25,271 bases of DNA from JBBQSF01 sp038214085. GTDB lineage: Bacteria; Bacteroidota; Bacteroidia; Bacteroidales; CG2-30-32-10. Position 1 is the first letter of the stretch, and each line of letters opens with the position of its first letter. A program made the translations under genes and the position numbers. The notes below the pieces were generated by a model. That model ran no database searches. It saw only the letters and a program-made list of their open reading frames with translations, and was not told the origin of the DNA. The DNA is taken from NCBI GenBank assembly GCA_038214085.1, contig JBBQSF010000029.1, positions 1-25,271 on the forward strand, written 5' to 3'. Shown here in pieces: positions 15,355 through 25,133 of this stretch.

Positions 15355-18300
15355 TTACTTACCTGAATATAATGCATAATACTTCTGGAATAATTCTTTC
15401 GACTGCTTGCTAAGTGTTCCTTTTTCGAAATACTCAGTAAATTGTGAAATACGCTGAACAATTGAAAGAGTCTGTTCTTTTTTATCTGCTAAGTCTTTTG
15501 CTTTAGATCCTTTAAATGCAAATAAATATTTCAAATTTTGCTCGTAAAGTGTAAGCATTTTTTTCGTTATCTGATTTGCTTTAATTGTATCTCCAGCTTT
15601 ATAGTAAGATTCAACCAACACCCAAGTAAAATAATTATAGGGAACATTGCTTTCGGGCATCACCTCAAATGCTTTGTCAATTACTTTTATGGCTGAATCT
15701 TTTTTGCCTTCTGCAGTAAGCGAATTTGCAAGACGGGCGAAATTATTACGCAAATTCATAGTCATACGCATTATGGTTTCATCAATATAAATTCCGGGTT
15801 TATCCATGTTGCCCCATGTAAATTTATTCATCACATTGTTATACATTTCTTTTGTGTTAACAACACCAGACTGACCATCAACAGATTTACAATTTAAAGG
15901 AACAAGCCTGTAAGCCATACCTTCTAATTGAAAATAATTTTCAAGTCCTAAATAACTGTCAGTTCCGGTTGTAACAGAAAAATAAATCGGGCGTTTCCAG
16001 TTGTTGTGAGCCAGCAGGTCGAGAACCATAAGGTTATTCTTCTGAACACCCATTCCATCAATAGTCCATTCCATAGTCCCCACAATTGAATCCGCCAGCT
16101 CAGCAGGTACAGTTTTACTTGCAAGCACGGCACTTTTATCAACGGTAATTTTGAATTTATTGGTTGGAAAATAATCAACGGACTTGGCGCGGGTTTGAAG
16201 TTTTGTGGCAGGATCTGTGCTTAGAGCAAAATCCAGCATGCTTTTAACTTCCTGAGCTCCTTTAACCTGATCATTTTCATAAAAATACACTACATCATGT
16301 GAGCCCTGGCGGTATTGTTCTTTCGTCATTGAAAATGGCACAGGGTCGCTCTCGTAGGCTTTGCGTTTCATCTGGTCGATATACCAGTCTGTATTAAGAA
16401 GGCTTAGATTTACAACACGAACGTCAGTACGATATCCCTCAACTTCCTGAGCATACCATAAAGGGAAAGTGTCGTTATCGCCGTTTGTAAACAGAATTGC
16501 GTTAGGTGCACAGGAGTCGAGATAATCCTTAGCTAGATCAAGTGCAGTATATCTGTTGGAACGGTCGTGATTATCCCAACCCTGGCTGGCCATCACCACA
16601 GGAACGGCAAGAACGCAAACAACAGTAACTGCTAGTGCCGTAATTTTCGGGTTTAAATATTTTTTTAGCAATTCAAATAAACCTAAAACGCCAAATCCGA
16701 TCCAGATTGCAAAGGCATAAAAGGAAGCAGCGTAGGCATAATCTCTTTCACGTGGTTCGCTTGGTCCCTGATTTAGGAAAACAACAATTGCAAGACCAGT
16801 CATAATAAACAGAGACAATACAATAAGTGTATCGCTTTTGGATTTTTTTAGCAGAAAAACAAATCCGAATAATCCAAGAATTAATGGAAGCATGTAAAAA
16901 TTGCTTTTCCCTTTGTTTGTCATGTTTTCAGGCAAAAACTCTTGTGGTCCAATACGCGATTCATCAAAAAAGCTCAACCCACTCATCCAGTTGCCTTCTA
17001 GTGGAGATTCTGCTCCCTGTAAATCATTTTGTCGGCCAGCAAAGTTCCACATAAAATACCTCAAGTACATATGTCCGATCTGATATTTGAAGAAAAACGT
17101 AAGATTTTCACCGAATGTAGGTTTGTATAATGTTTCTGTTTTTCCGGTATATCCACTTGTTACAGATATCGGTGTGCCTTTAACATTGGCCCAGGTTTTG
17201 TATTCATCGGCCTTTTCACTTTTATACATCCTTGGGAAAATAGTGCAAAAGCGAGAATCGTAGTTTGGAATACTTCCTTTACGGTCGTCGGTGATAATAT
17301 ATTTTTTTGAGATATCATCCCTTGAATAAACTGGATTTCCATCGGTATAAGGTACTTTTGAATCGAGAGGCGCATTATAATATTGTCCATAGCCGATAGG
17401 CCAGTCGCCATATTGTTCACGGTTTAAATAAGAAAGAAGACTGATGGCGTTTTTGGGTGCATTTTCATTTATCGGAGGGTTAGCATTTGACCTTATTACC
17501 AGAACCAAAAAAGTGGAGTACCCAATTAAAATAAAAGTAAAACACAGCAATGCAGTATTTGCAAGTAATTTCTTTTTTTTGCGTGTGTATCGAAGACCAA
17601 AATAAATACCAGCAACAAGAAAAATAAAATATATTACAGTACCTGTGTTAAATGGCAACCCAAGACCGTTAACCGAAGCGCGTTCAAAGAGTCCTGCAAG
17701 TTTAACAACCCAGGGAATAATAATATACATTACAGTAATTAAAATGAGCAAACCTGTTAAAGTTGCTTTAATAAATCCGATTTTTGAAGGATTATATTTT
17801 TTATAATAATATACATAGGAAATCGCAGGTATTGCAAGTAAATTCAACAAGTGAACACCAATTGAAAGACCCATTAGATATGCAATCAGAATGATCCAGC
17901 GCAATGCATGTTTATCATCTGCCGATTCCTCCCATTTAAGAATTGCCCAGAAAACGATAGCAGTAAAAAATGAGGAAGAAGCATAAACTTCACCTTCAAC
18001 AGCCGAAAACCAAAATGAATCCGAAAAAGTATAAGCAAGAGCGCCAACAATACCGCTTCCTATAACAGCGAATAATTTGGCAGTTGTAAATTCACCAGAT
18101 TTAATGGCAACTTTTTTAGCAAGAAGTGTGATTGTCCAGAACAGAAATAAAATCGTAAACCCGCTGGCCAGCGCCGACATGGTATTTACCATTCGAGCAA
18201 CCAATGCATTGTCGCCAAAAGCAAACAATGAGAAAAATCGGCCGATCAGCTGGAAAAATGGTGCTCCAGGAGGGTGTCCTACTTGCAATTTAAATGCGGT

Positions 18301-18423
18301 GGCAATATATTCGCCGCAATCCCAGAAGCTGGCTGTAGGTTCCGAAGTCATGATGTAAACTGTTGAAGCAATGACAAAAATGAGCCAGCCAATGATGTTG
18401 TTCAGTAATCGATAGTTCTTCAT
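15355..18423 (-). CDS. DUF2723 membrane protein, probable GT-C glycosyltransferase
   Basis: The 1022-aa protein has an N-terminal membrane domain and a soluble C-terminal region. The DUF2723 signature is near the N-terminus: EPTASFWDCGEYIATAFKL (28-46), with Asp35 and Glu38 in the first periplasmic loop, then HPPGAPFFQLIGR. About a dozen hydrophobic segments run to roughly residue 610. The C-terminal part (about 630-1022) is soluble and includes helical repeats resembling TPRs (DSAIKVIDKAFEVMPESNVPYNYF and following). DUF2723 belongs to the GT-C superfamily. The human relative TMEM260 is an O-mannosyltransferase, so protein O-glycosylation at the outer face of the inner membrane is a reasonable inference. 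Sugar and acceptor are unknown here. It follows the prenyl synthase gene by 90 bases and precedes the deacetylase. Confidence 0.85.
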   Translation of the reverse strand: MKNYRLLNNIIGWLIFVIASTVYIMTSEPTASFWDCGEYIATAFKLQVGHPPGAPFFQLIGRFFSLFAFGDNALVARMVNTMSALASGFTILFLFWTITLLAKKVAIKSGEFTTAKLFAVIGSGIVGALAYTFSDSFWFSAVEGEVYASSSFFTAIVFWAILKWEESADDKHALRWIILIAYLMGLSIGVHLLNLLAIPAISYVYYYKKYNPSKIGFIKATLTGLLILITVMYIIIPWVVKLAGLFERASVNGLGLPFNTGTVIYFIFLVAGIYFGLRYTRKKKKLLANTALLCFTFILIGYSTFLVLVIRSNANPPINENAPKNAISLLSYLNREQYGDWPIGYGQYYNAPLDSKVPYTDGNPVYSRDDISKKYIITDDRKGSIPNYDSRFCTIFPRMYKSEKADEYKTWANVKGTPISVTSGYTGKTETLYKPTFGENLTFFFKYQIGHMYLRYFMWNFAGRQNDLQGAESPLEGNWMSGLSFFDESRIGPQEFLPENMTNKGKSNFYMLPLILGLFGFVFLLKKSKSDTLIVLSLFIMTGLAIVVFLNQGPSEPRERDYAYAASFYAFAIWIGFGVLGLFELLKKYLNPKITALAVTVVCVLAVPVVMASQGWDNHDRSNRYTALDLAKDYLDSCAPNAILFTNGDNDTFPLWYAQEVEGYRTDVRVVNLSLLNTDWYIDQMKRKAYESDPVPFSMTKEQYRQGSHDVVYFYENDQVKGAQEVKSMLDFALSTDPATKLQTRAKSVDYFPTNKFKITVDKSAVLASKTVPAELADSIVGTMEWTIDGMGVQKNNLMVLDLLAHNNWKRPIYFSVTTGTDSYLGLENYFQLEGMAYRLVPLNCKSVDGQSGVVNTKEMYNNVMNKFTWGNMDKPGIYIDETIMRMTMNLRNNFARLANSLTAEGKKDSAIKVIDKAFEVMPESNVPYNYFTWVLVESYYKAGDTIKANQITKKMLTLYEQNLKYLFAFKGSKAKDLADKKEQTLSIVQRISQFTEYFEKGTLSKQSKELFQKYYALYSGK

Positions 18424-18513
18424 AAAAAGAATTTTTTTGTGAATGCGAAATTAAGAAAATTAACTCTTAAATCTCAATAGTATTGTATATGCAAGTAATT
18501 ATTTTGCTTGGCA

Positions 18514-19488
18514 TTAATACTCTCGTAACATAAGTTTATCCGTGTATGCTTTAAAACAAATCTTTTGCTGATCTGGTGTCGAAATTCCATCAAGATTATC
18601 AAGAGCTTTTGTATAATAATTATTAATCTGTTCTGAAGTTATTTCTTTGATAGAATATCTGTCGTATATTTCTCTTACTATTTGCAATTTGTTATCGATA
18701 TCAAAATCAACAGAGGAAAAGTAATGGAGTAGTGTTTTTTTATCATCGGAATTTGCTTTTTCAAGTGCGTTGATAATAAGAAATGTTTTTTTATTGGTGG
18801 CAATGTCTCCGCCAATCTTTTTCCCAAATTTATCCTGATTTCCATAAACATCCAGAAGGTCGTCCTGTAATTGAAAAGCAATACCGAGATTTATACCGAA
18901 ATCATACATTTTCTCTATATCATTATCAGATGCCCCTGCAATAGTAGCTCCGGTTTTAATGCTTGCGGCAAGCAATACTGCAGTTTTTAACCGGATCATA
19001 TTAACATATTCATCGATAGAAACATTTTGATTTTTTTCAAAATTCATATCAAGTTGCTGGCCTTCGCATACCCCAATTGCGGCATCGGTAAATATTTCTA
19101 TAATTCCGGGAAGATATTTTCTATTGGTTTGTATTAAATATTTGTATGCAAGTGCAAACATAGTATCACCTGAAAGAATTGCAATATTTGCATCCCACTT
19201 TTTAAAAACAGTTTCTTTTCCTCTCCTAATCGGAGCATTATCCATTATATCATCATGTACCAATGTGAAATTATGAAAAATTTCGAGCGAAATGGCAGGA
19301 AAAATAGCCTCTTCAATGTTTCCGCCGAGCATGTCGCAGCTCAAAAGAGTCAGCACAGGTCTAATTCGTTTTCCCCCACCAGCCATGGTGTACGAAATTG
19401 GGTCGTAGAGTTCGTCAGGCTTGCCTTTAAGTTCAAGTTTATTTAGGGCTTCTCTTACTCTTTTGAGCAGTTCGTCTGCGGTAAACAT
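18514..19488 (-). CDS. Polyprenyl diphosphate synthase, probably short-chain
   Basis: This 324-aa trans-prenyltransferase condenses isopentenyl diphosphate with an allylic diphosphate. GGKRIRP (38-44) binds the diphosphate. The first aspartate-rich motif is DDIMD (79-83), and the second is QLQDDLLD (206-213). The motif has no two-residue insertion, and the residue five places before it is Phe74. In known enzymes an aromatic residue there without an insertion goes with C15-C20 products (type I GGPP synthase), whereas IspB-like octaprenyl synthases have Ala. A C20 product is therefore inferred, but other residues in the pocket also matter. The start codon is one base after the stop of the epimerase gene, so the two are tightly linked. 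Supply of a lipid carrier or quinone side chain are both possible roles. Confidence 0.9.
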   Translation of the reverse strand: MFTADELLKRVREALNKLELKGKPDELYDPISYTMAGGGKRIRPVLTLLSCDMLGGNIEEAIFPAISLEIFHNFTLVHDDIMDNAPIRRGKETVFKKWDANIAILSGDTMFALAYKYLIQTNRKYLPGIIEIFTDAAIGVCEGQQLDMNFEKNQNVSIDEYVNMIRLKTAVLLAASIKTGATIAGASDNDIEKMYDFGINLGIAFQLQDDLLDVYGNQDKFGKKIGGDIATNKKTFLIINALEKANSDDKKTLLHYFSSVDFDIDNKLQIVREIYDRYSIKEITSEQINNYYTKALDNLDGISTPDQQKICFKAYTDKLMLREY

Positions 19489-19489
19489 A

Positions 19490-20425
19490 TTAACGTAAGA
19501 TAAATTGAGTATTTTTCAGTATTTCTTTTACCCCATCTAAAAGTTCTATAGGATCGCGGTGTAATAGTTTTTTCATTTTTGAAGTATCAGGAAATCGACG
19601 TAGCATATCGCCTTCTTCAAGAGCAGGAAGAAATACAATTTTTGATTTTGATCCGGTTATTTCTATAATCAATTCAGCAAGTTGAAGCATGGTAATTTCT
19701 ATATCACCACCAATATTTACCACTTCATTAATAATATGATCATTTTTAAAAGCATTGTAGCAAGCATCAATATTATCATTGATATAACAAAAGGTGCGTG
19801 TCTGTTTACCGTCGCCGTATATGGTGATATTCTTATTGGTAATTGCCAGCGAAATAAAACGCGACATTACAAAATCTTTGCTTTGCTTAGGGCCGTATGT
19901 ATTAAAAAAGCGAAAAATAGTATAATCAAGGCCGTATTCTTTTTTATAAGATTTTAAATAGGCTTCCCCTGCGTTTTTCACTACAGCATAAGGTATTCTG
20001 GAATTCAGTGGAGTGGTTTGTTCGTTTTGGGGAAGCTCAGTTGGCTCTCCGTAAACTTCAGATGAGGAAGAGAAGAATACTCGTTTTACGCAGGAGTTTT
20101 TTGAAAGGTTTAATATGTTTTCGATACCCTTTAAATCATTAAGTACTCCAACGGGATGCATTTGTGTACGATGAACCCCAACCATTGCCGCATAATGAAA
20201 AACATAATCAAAATGAAAAGAAAGCATTACCTCGGCAATATCGCGGTAATTATTTACATCACATTTTATAAACCGCATTCTATCGTTAGCCGCAGGAAGT
20301 TTACGTATTTCGCCTGTTGAAAGATCGTCAACAATTACAATAAAATTTTCAGGATCGAGCAACAGCTTTTCAGCTAAAGCGCTTCCAACAAATCCGGCTC
20401 CTCCTGTTATCAGTATGGTTTTCAT
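19490..20425 (-). CDS. NAD-dependent sugar-nucleotide epimerase/dehydratase (extended SDR)
   Basis: This 311-aa protein starts at the ATG at 20425, immediately before the NAD motif TGGAGFVG (7-14). The frame extends 20 codons further upstream without family similarity. Asp33/Asp34 would hold the NAD ribose. The active site has SSSSEVYG (119-126), with Tyr146 and Lys150 in YAVVK. FRFFNTYGPKQ and IYGDGKQTRTFCYINDNIDA are typical of UDP-glucuronate decarboxylase and UDP-glucose 4-epimerase relatives. The substrate cannot be decided. It is not RmlB-like in length or motif. Its neighbour on the same strand is RmlA, 65 bases upstream, and it is followed by the prenyl synthase after one base, so sugar-nucleotide supply for an envelope glycan fits the context. 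Confidence 0.88.
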   Translation of the reverse strand: MKTILITGGAGFVGSALAEKLLLDPENFIVIVDDLSTGEIRKLPAANDRMRFIKCDVNNYRDIAEVMLSFHFDYVFHYAAMVGVHRTQMHPVGVLNDLKGIENILNLSKNSCVKRVFFSSSSEVYGEPTELPQNEQTTPLNSRIPYAVVKNAGEAYLKSYKKEYGLDYTIFRFFNTYGPKQSKDFVMSRFISLAITNKNITIYGDGKQTRTFCYINDNIDACYNAFKNDHIINEVVNIGGDIEITMLQLAELIIEITGSKSKIVFLPALEEGDMLRRFPDTSKMKKLLHRDPIELLDGVKEILKNTQFILR

Positions 20426-20490
20426 TTTCACTTGTTTTAATGAATCGGTTAAACGGAAAAAAACATTTAGGGTTACCTTAACCAATTTTT

Positions 20491-21348
20491 TTAGAGAAGG
20501 CTCATCAGATAATCACCGTAGCCGCTTTTTAAAAGAGGTTTTGCAATTTCCGCCAGTTGTTCCTTATTAATAAAACCCTTTCGATAAGCTATTTCTTCAA
20601 TACATCCAATTTTCAAACCCTGGCGTTCTTCAATTACTTGAACAAACTGCGAGGCCTGAAGCAACGAAGAAAATGTTCCGGTATCAAGCCAGGCTGTACC
20701 CCGACTTAAAATTCCCACTTTAAGCATTTCTTTTTCGAGATAATACTTGTTAACATCAGTAATTTCATATTCGCCACGAGCGCTGGGTTTAATGTTTTTG
20801 GCAACTTCAACAACTGAATTGTCATAAAAGTACAAGCCGGGAACAGCATAATTCGATTTGGGCACTTTGGGCTTTTCTTCAATGGAAATGGCCTTATGAT
20901 TAGCATCAAATTCAACTACGCCATATCTTTCGGGATCAGAAACGTGATAGGCAAATACAACTCCACCATTGGGATTGTTATTTTCCTGCACAACTTGTTG
21001 CAGTCCGGATCCATAAAAAATATTATCGCCAAGAATGAGCGCAACTTTATCTTTTCCAATAAAGTTAGCCCCAATAACAAAAGCCTGTGCAAGTCCATTG
21101 GGGACAGCTTGTTCAGCATAACTAAATGAACAACCTAAGGATTTTCCATCGCCTAATAGTTTTTCAAAATGCGGAAGATCATGAGGCGTTGAAATAATGA
21201 GAATTTCGTTAATGCCTGCCATCATGAGAACCGACAATGGATAATATATCATTGGTTTGTCGTAAATAGGCATAAGCTGCTTACTTACGGCAATAGTTAA
21301 AGGGTGAAGCCTGGTTCCTGAACCACCTGCCAATATAATACCTTTCAT
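20491..21348 (-). CDS. rmlA: Glucose-1-phosphate thymidylyltransferase RmlA
   Basis: The 285-aa product matches RmlA/RfbA closely in length and motifs. The nucleotide-binding loop is LAGGSGTRLHPLT (6-18), followed by SKQLMPIYDKPMIYYPLS (22-39), GLAQAF (85-90) and the metal site GDN (107-109, Asp108). It makes dTDP-glucose from dTTP and glucose-1-phosphate, the entry to dTDP-L-rhamnose and other deoxysugars. RmlB, RmlC and RmlD are absent from this window. The following SDR gene may take the next step or may act on a different sugar. The gene is 17 bases downstream of the RND transporter gene, which argues for one transcript. Confidence 0.94.
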   Translation of the reverse strand: MKGIILAGGSGTRLHPLTIAVSKQLMPIYDKPMIYYPLSVLMMAGINEILIISTPHDLPHFEKLLGDGKSLGCSFSYAEQAVPNGLAQAFVIGANFIGKDKVALILGDNIFYGSGLQQVVQENNNPNGGVVFAYHVSDPERYGVVEFDANHKAISIEEKPKVPKSNYAVPGLYFYDNSVVEVAKNIKPSARGEYEITDVNKYYLEKEMLKVGILSRGTAWLDTGTFSSLLQASQFVQVIEERQGLKIGCIEEIAYRKGFINKEQLAEIAKPLLKSGYGDYLMSLL

Positions 21349-21365
21349 AATTGTCGTTTTTTGAA

Positions 21366-23780
21366 TTAATTTTTTGAATTTACTGGAGGTTTGTCGTCGT
21401 CGCCTAAAATATTGTCTTCAAGTTTATCGTCAGCAACCTCCACATCATAAATTTCGATGATTGGTTTTCTGAAAGCTCTGGTAGTAATTATTTTATCAAG
21501 TGTCAAAATAAGCGAAGGCAGTACGATAATATTAAAAAAGAGTGCGATAAATAATGTAATTGAAATAAGCATTCCTAAGGCCTGAGTTCCGCCAAAACCT
21601 GAAACAATAAAAACGCCAAAACCTAAAACAAGAACAATAGCAGAATAAATCATGCTTATACCTGTTTCGTCGAGGGCATTTTTTACAGATAGTTTAATAT
21701 CGCCGGCATTTATTTTAAGTTCGTGCCGGTACTTCGACAAAAACAACAATGCATTGTCAATGGAAATACCAAGCGCCACGCTAAATACTATAAGTGTAGA
21801 TGGTTTTACAGGAATATGAGCAAATCCCATAATAGCGGCGGTTACAATTAATGGGATCAAATTACAAATCATTGTAATAATCACCATTCTGTACGAAGAA
21901 AAAACAAAAGCCACAAGCAAAGAAATCAATATTATTCCAAACAAAACGCTTTCGAGTAGATTGCCAATAAGAAAATCAGTACCTTTAGTATATACAAGGC
22001 TATTTCCAGTAATTTTTACATCATATTTTAGGGGATCAAAAATAGAATCTATTTTAGGACGTAACTTCGCCTCAATATATTTCATTTCTTTTGTTCCTAC
22101 ATCGGCCATTTGAACACTTATTCTGGTGTAGCGTTTATTGCTGTCGAGAAAAGAGCGCAACAGATTTTTACTATTGCTGCCCTTTCCTGGAAGATAGGAA
22201 AGAATAAAATCTTTTTCCATATTATCCGGAAGCGAATACATACTCGTGTCGCCATTGTAGAAAGATTGTTTTGCAAATTTCAAAAATTCGGCAAGCGAAA
22301 GTGGTTTTGAAAAAACGGGAAATTTGGCAAGTTCCTTTTGAAGGGCATCAATTTTTTTTATTGTTGACAATTTCATTACCCCATTTTTCTTCTTGGTATC
22401 AATTGAAATTTCGAAGGGCATAACCCCATGAAAGTTTTTTTCAAAATATTTTAAATCTACAAAAATGGGATCATCAGAACGAAGGTCATCTACTACCTTT
22501 CCCGAAGTTTTCATCCATGTCATACCGTAAATACAAACAGCAATAAATACTATAGTAATGGAATAAATCAGCTTACGACGGTTAAATACTATGCTTTTGA
22601 TTATCTCAATTACATTACTTACTCTTTTATTTTCGAGGTGTTGAGTATGTTTTTCTTTAGGTGGAGCAAGGTAGCTGAATATTATTGGAATAAGGGTTAT
22701 TGAAATCACAAATTCAATCATAACATTTATAGAGGCTATAATTCCAAATTCTTTAAGCATTGAATTTGATGTGAGAATAAATGTAGCAAAACCGGTAGCA
22801 GTGGTAAGGTTGGTCATAAGTGTGGCAAAACCGATACGGCGCACCATTCGTGATAAAGCCTTAACCTTGTTGCCATGATTTCGATATTCCCAATGATACT
22901 TATTGATAAGAAAAATACAATTTTCAATAGCAATAACAATAATTAACGATGGAATAACACCTGTAAGAATGGTGATTTTAAATCCAAAAAGGGAAATTGT
23001 TCCTAGTGTAAATATTAAACTGACAAGTACAATTATCATTGAAGAAAAAACAACTTTGGCTGATTTGAAAAAAAGTATCATTATTATCGCTGCAATTATG
23101 AGCGAAATAATAATAAAGAGGAACAATTCAGATTTGATTTTTTCGGAAGTGAGAGTGCGAATATATGGCAAGCCGCTGTAATGAATTTTAACATCGGTTT
23201 TTGATTTAAAATCTTCTGTCAATGCTAAAATTTCGTAAACAAGAGTCGTGCGGCTTTTATCATTAATTTTCTTTTTATCGAGGGTTATCCCAACAAGATA
23301 TGAATTTGTTTGCTCATTATAGAGCAGATCTTTGTAAAAGTATAATGAAAAAATTACTTTTTTAACACTGTCGAGTTCTGCCTGAGTTTTAAGGCAAACA
23401 GGAGTTAGCTGAACAAAATCAAACTTTTTAGTGCTGTCATTTTTTAACAATACTGCCAGGCGTGTAATAGAAACAACCTCTTCAACACCATCTTTCTTTT
23501 TAATATTCAAACATAAATCGTGAAGCGCGTTAAAATTTTTTAATTCAAACAATTTATCGCTTTCTATACCAACAGCAAACACATTTCCATCTTCGCCAAA
23601 GCGCTCTTTAAATGCCACATAATCAACAAAACTTGAATCAGAAGAAGGAAGCATCCGAGCCAGTTCATAAGATAATTCAACCTTAAGGGCATTATATCCC
23701 ATAAACCCAGTAAGCAAGGCTATCGCTATAATAATTCCCAAGCGATTTCGGAGTAATAACCTAACAAGCAACATCCACAT
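21366..23780 (-). CDS. RND-superfamily MMPL-type transporter
   Basis: This 804-aa protein has the duplicated RND layout: a first TM helix (12-30), an extracytoplasmic loop (about 35-215), five TM helices (about 218-372), a helix near 408-425, a second loop (about 430-610) and five C-terminal helices (about 615-765). The conserved helix-4 motif reads IAIENCIFL in the first half (Glu286-Asn287) and ISIDNALLFL in the second half (Asp675-Asn676). The C-terminal 45 residues are a charged cytoplasmic tail. MMPL and HpnN-type relatives move lipids or hydrophobic compounds between membranes. As first gene of the minus-strand cluster with sugar-nucleotide and prenyl synthesis, it may export a lipid-linked product, but no cargo is shown. 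GAAAGGA lies shortly before the ATG. Confidence 0.88.
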   Translation of the reverse strand: MWMLLVRLLLRNRLGIIIAIALLTGFMGYNALKVELSYELARMLPSSDSSFVDYVAFKERFGEDGNVFAVGIESDKLFELKNFNALHDLCLNIKKKDGVEEVVSITRLAVLLKNDSTKKFDFVQLTPVCLKTQAELDSVKKVIFSLYFYKDLLYNEQTNSYLVGITLDKKKINDKSRTTLVYEILALTEDFKSKTDVKIHYSGLPYIRTLTSEKIKSELFLFIIISLIIAAIIMILFFKSAKVVFSSMIIVLVSLIFTLGTISLFGFKITILTGVIPSLIIVIAIENCIFLINKYHWEYRNHGNKVKALSRMVRRIGFATLMTNLTTATGFATFILTSNSMLKEFGIIASINVMIEFVISITLIPIIFSYLAPPKEKHTQHLENKRVSNVIEIIKSIVFNRRKLIYSITIVFIAVCIYGMTWMKTSGKVVDDLRSDDPIFVDLKYFEKNFHGVMPFEISIDTKKKNGVMKLSTIKKIDALQKELAKFPVFSKPLSLAEFLKFAKQSFYNGDTSMYSLPDNMEKDFILSYLPGKGSNSKNLLRSFLDSNKRYTRISVQMADVGTKEMKYIEAKLRPKIDSIFDPLKYDVKITGNSLVYTKGTDFLIGNLLESVLFGIILISLLVAFVFSSYRMVIITMICNLIPLIVTAAIMGFAHIPVKPSTLIVFSVALGISIDNALLFLSKYRHELKINAGDIKLSVKNALDETGISMIYSAIVLVLGFGVFIVSGFGGTQALGMLISITLFIALFFNIIVLPSLILTLDKIITTRAFRKPIIEIYDVEVADDKLEDNILGDDDKPPVNSKN

Positions 23781-23805
23781 AATTTAATTCCTTTCTGTTT
23801 TTTTT

Positions 23806-23832
23806 GTTGATTTTAGATTCCTGATAATCAAC
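23806..23832. other. Hairpin in the leader of the RND/rmlA cluster
   Basis: GTTGATT (23806-23812) pairs with AATCAAC (23826-23832) around a 13-base loop, 26 bases upstream of the transporter ATG. It lies in the 186-base divergent gap (23781-23966) between the transporter and the unknown lipoprotein. It could be an operator or a leader structure. TAATTTTA on the minus strand near 23865 is one mismatch from a -7 box. Nothing else is seen in the gap. Confidence 0.3.
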
Positions 23833-23966
23833 GTCATATATTTCCTTTAATTAAAAAAGGGCTGTAAAATTAAGACTTTCCGACGTAATATAAAAAGATA
23901 TTTTTGAAAAATTCGTATTTATATTTGGCTTAATCTTTGTTTATTTGCTTTTTAAATATCATAGCC

Positions 23967-25133
23967 ATGAAAACAAAAGTACTATCTCTGGGTTTAATGC
24001 TCCTTCTTCTGATGCAGGGATGCATTTCGTCGCGACGAATGCTGCAGAATGCAGATTACGATTCGGCCATAAAAAAATCAGTTCACAAACTGATAAAAAA
24101 TCCTGAAAAAGAAAAAGAACTCACAGTGCTTACACAGGCGTTTAAATTGGCCAATCAAAAAGATCAGGATAAAATTGATTATTTAAAACTTTCTGGCGAA
24201 CCGGGAGTATGGGATGATATTTACAAAGCCTTTAACAGATTGAAAGCACGGCAAATAATTGTAAAAACTGCTCCACAAGTAATACTTGATAAACTTGGGT
24301 TTGTTGCTGTAAATTATGATTCGGAAATATTAAATGCAAAGAAAAAGGCAGCTGCATATTTTTATGCACATGCACAAACATTGCTCGAAAAGGGGAATAA
24401 AATAGATGCCAGACTTGCTTATTCTGAATTGTTGCGTGTTAAGGAGCTTTACAGTTCATATAAAGATCTTGACTCACTTTCCAAGGCAGCATTGAGTTTA
24501 GGTACCTCTCAGGTATTATTCCAGTTAAAAAATACATCGGGAATGATAGTTCCTGCTGATTTTAATGCAGCGCTTACCAAAATTAGTGTTGCTGAACTTA
24601 AACGACTTTGGATTAACTATGATATGAACGAGGTTGAAGGCAGAACTTACGACTATGTGATTCTTGTAAACATAAACAATATTAATGTTTCTCCCGATGC
24701 TTTAAAGGAAGTTCATACTACTGAAAGCAAAGAAATTGAAGACGGTTTTACATACAAGTTTGATGCAAACGGAAATGTAATGAAAGACAGTCTTGGCAAT
24801 GATATTAAAATTCCGAAGTATAAAACCATTACCTGCGAAGTGATAGAAGTCCAACAAAAAAAGACAGCTTTGGTTTCGGGAGTTATTGAATTTGTTGAAT
24901 TTAAAAACGAGCAGATTCTATACACAGCACCAATTACCACACAATCATTGTTTGAAAACTATTCGTTGACTACTGTGGGAAATATAAATGCACTTAGCGA
25001 AGAAACTAAAAAAAGAATAGGCAACAAACCATTGCCATTCCCTAACAGTGCTGCAATGATTCTGATGGCCGGGGATATTTTGAAAGGAATTGTAAAGGAT
25101 ATTATTTACAAGAACGCTTCTGTATTTTTATAG
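23967..25133 (+). CDS. Unrecognised lipoprotein
   Basis: The product is 388 aa from the ATG at 23967. The frame is open 10 codons earlier to a TTG, but the ATG gives a proper lipoprotein signal: MKTKVLSLGLMLLLLMQGC, with Cys19 as the acylated residue. The first 180 residues of the mature part look helical and alternate basic and hydrophobic positions, as TPR-like bundles do (IDARLAYSELLRVKELYSSY, about 148-167). The second half is beta-rich (YDYVILVNINNINV; YKTITCEVIEVQQ; TALVSGVIEFVEF) and ends in a hydrophobic helix. I do not recognise the family and see no catalytic motif. It is divergent from the RND cluster across a 186-base gap and may be controlled with it. Confidence 0.82.
   Translation: MKTKVLSLGLMLLLLMQGCISSRRMLQNADYDSAIKKSVHKLIKNPEKEKELTVLTQAFKLANQKDQDKIDYLKLSGEPGVWDDIYKAFNRLKARQIIVKTAPQVILDKLGFVAVNYDSEILNAKKKAAAYFYAHAQTLLEKGNKIDARLAYSELLRVKELYSSYKDLDSLSKAALSLGTSQVLFQLKNTSGMIVPADFNAALTKISVAELKRLWINYDMNEVEGRTYDYVILVNINNINVSPDALKEVHTTESKEIEDGFTYKFDANGNVMKDSLGNDIKIPKYKTITCEVIEVQQKKTALVSGVIEFVEFKNEQILYTAPITTQSLFENYSLTTVGNINALSEETKKRIGNKPLPFPNSAAMILMAGDILKGIVKDIIYKNASVFL

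Noticed and set aside
20426..20490. Terminator between rmlA and the epimerase gene
   Set aside because: A GGTTA/TAACC stem with a 3-base loop is followed by a T run, but the stem is only 5 bp and the next gene continues on the same strand.
22903..23181. Plus-strand 92-codon frame over the transporter
   Set aside because: It is antisense to conserved transmembrane helices of the RND protein, and its isoleucine-rich translation follows from that composition.
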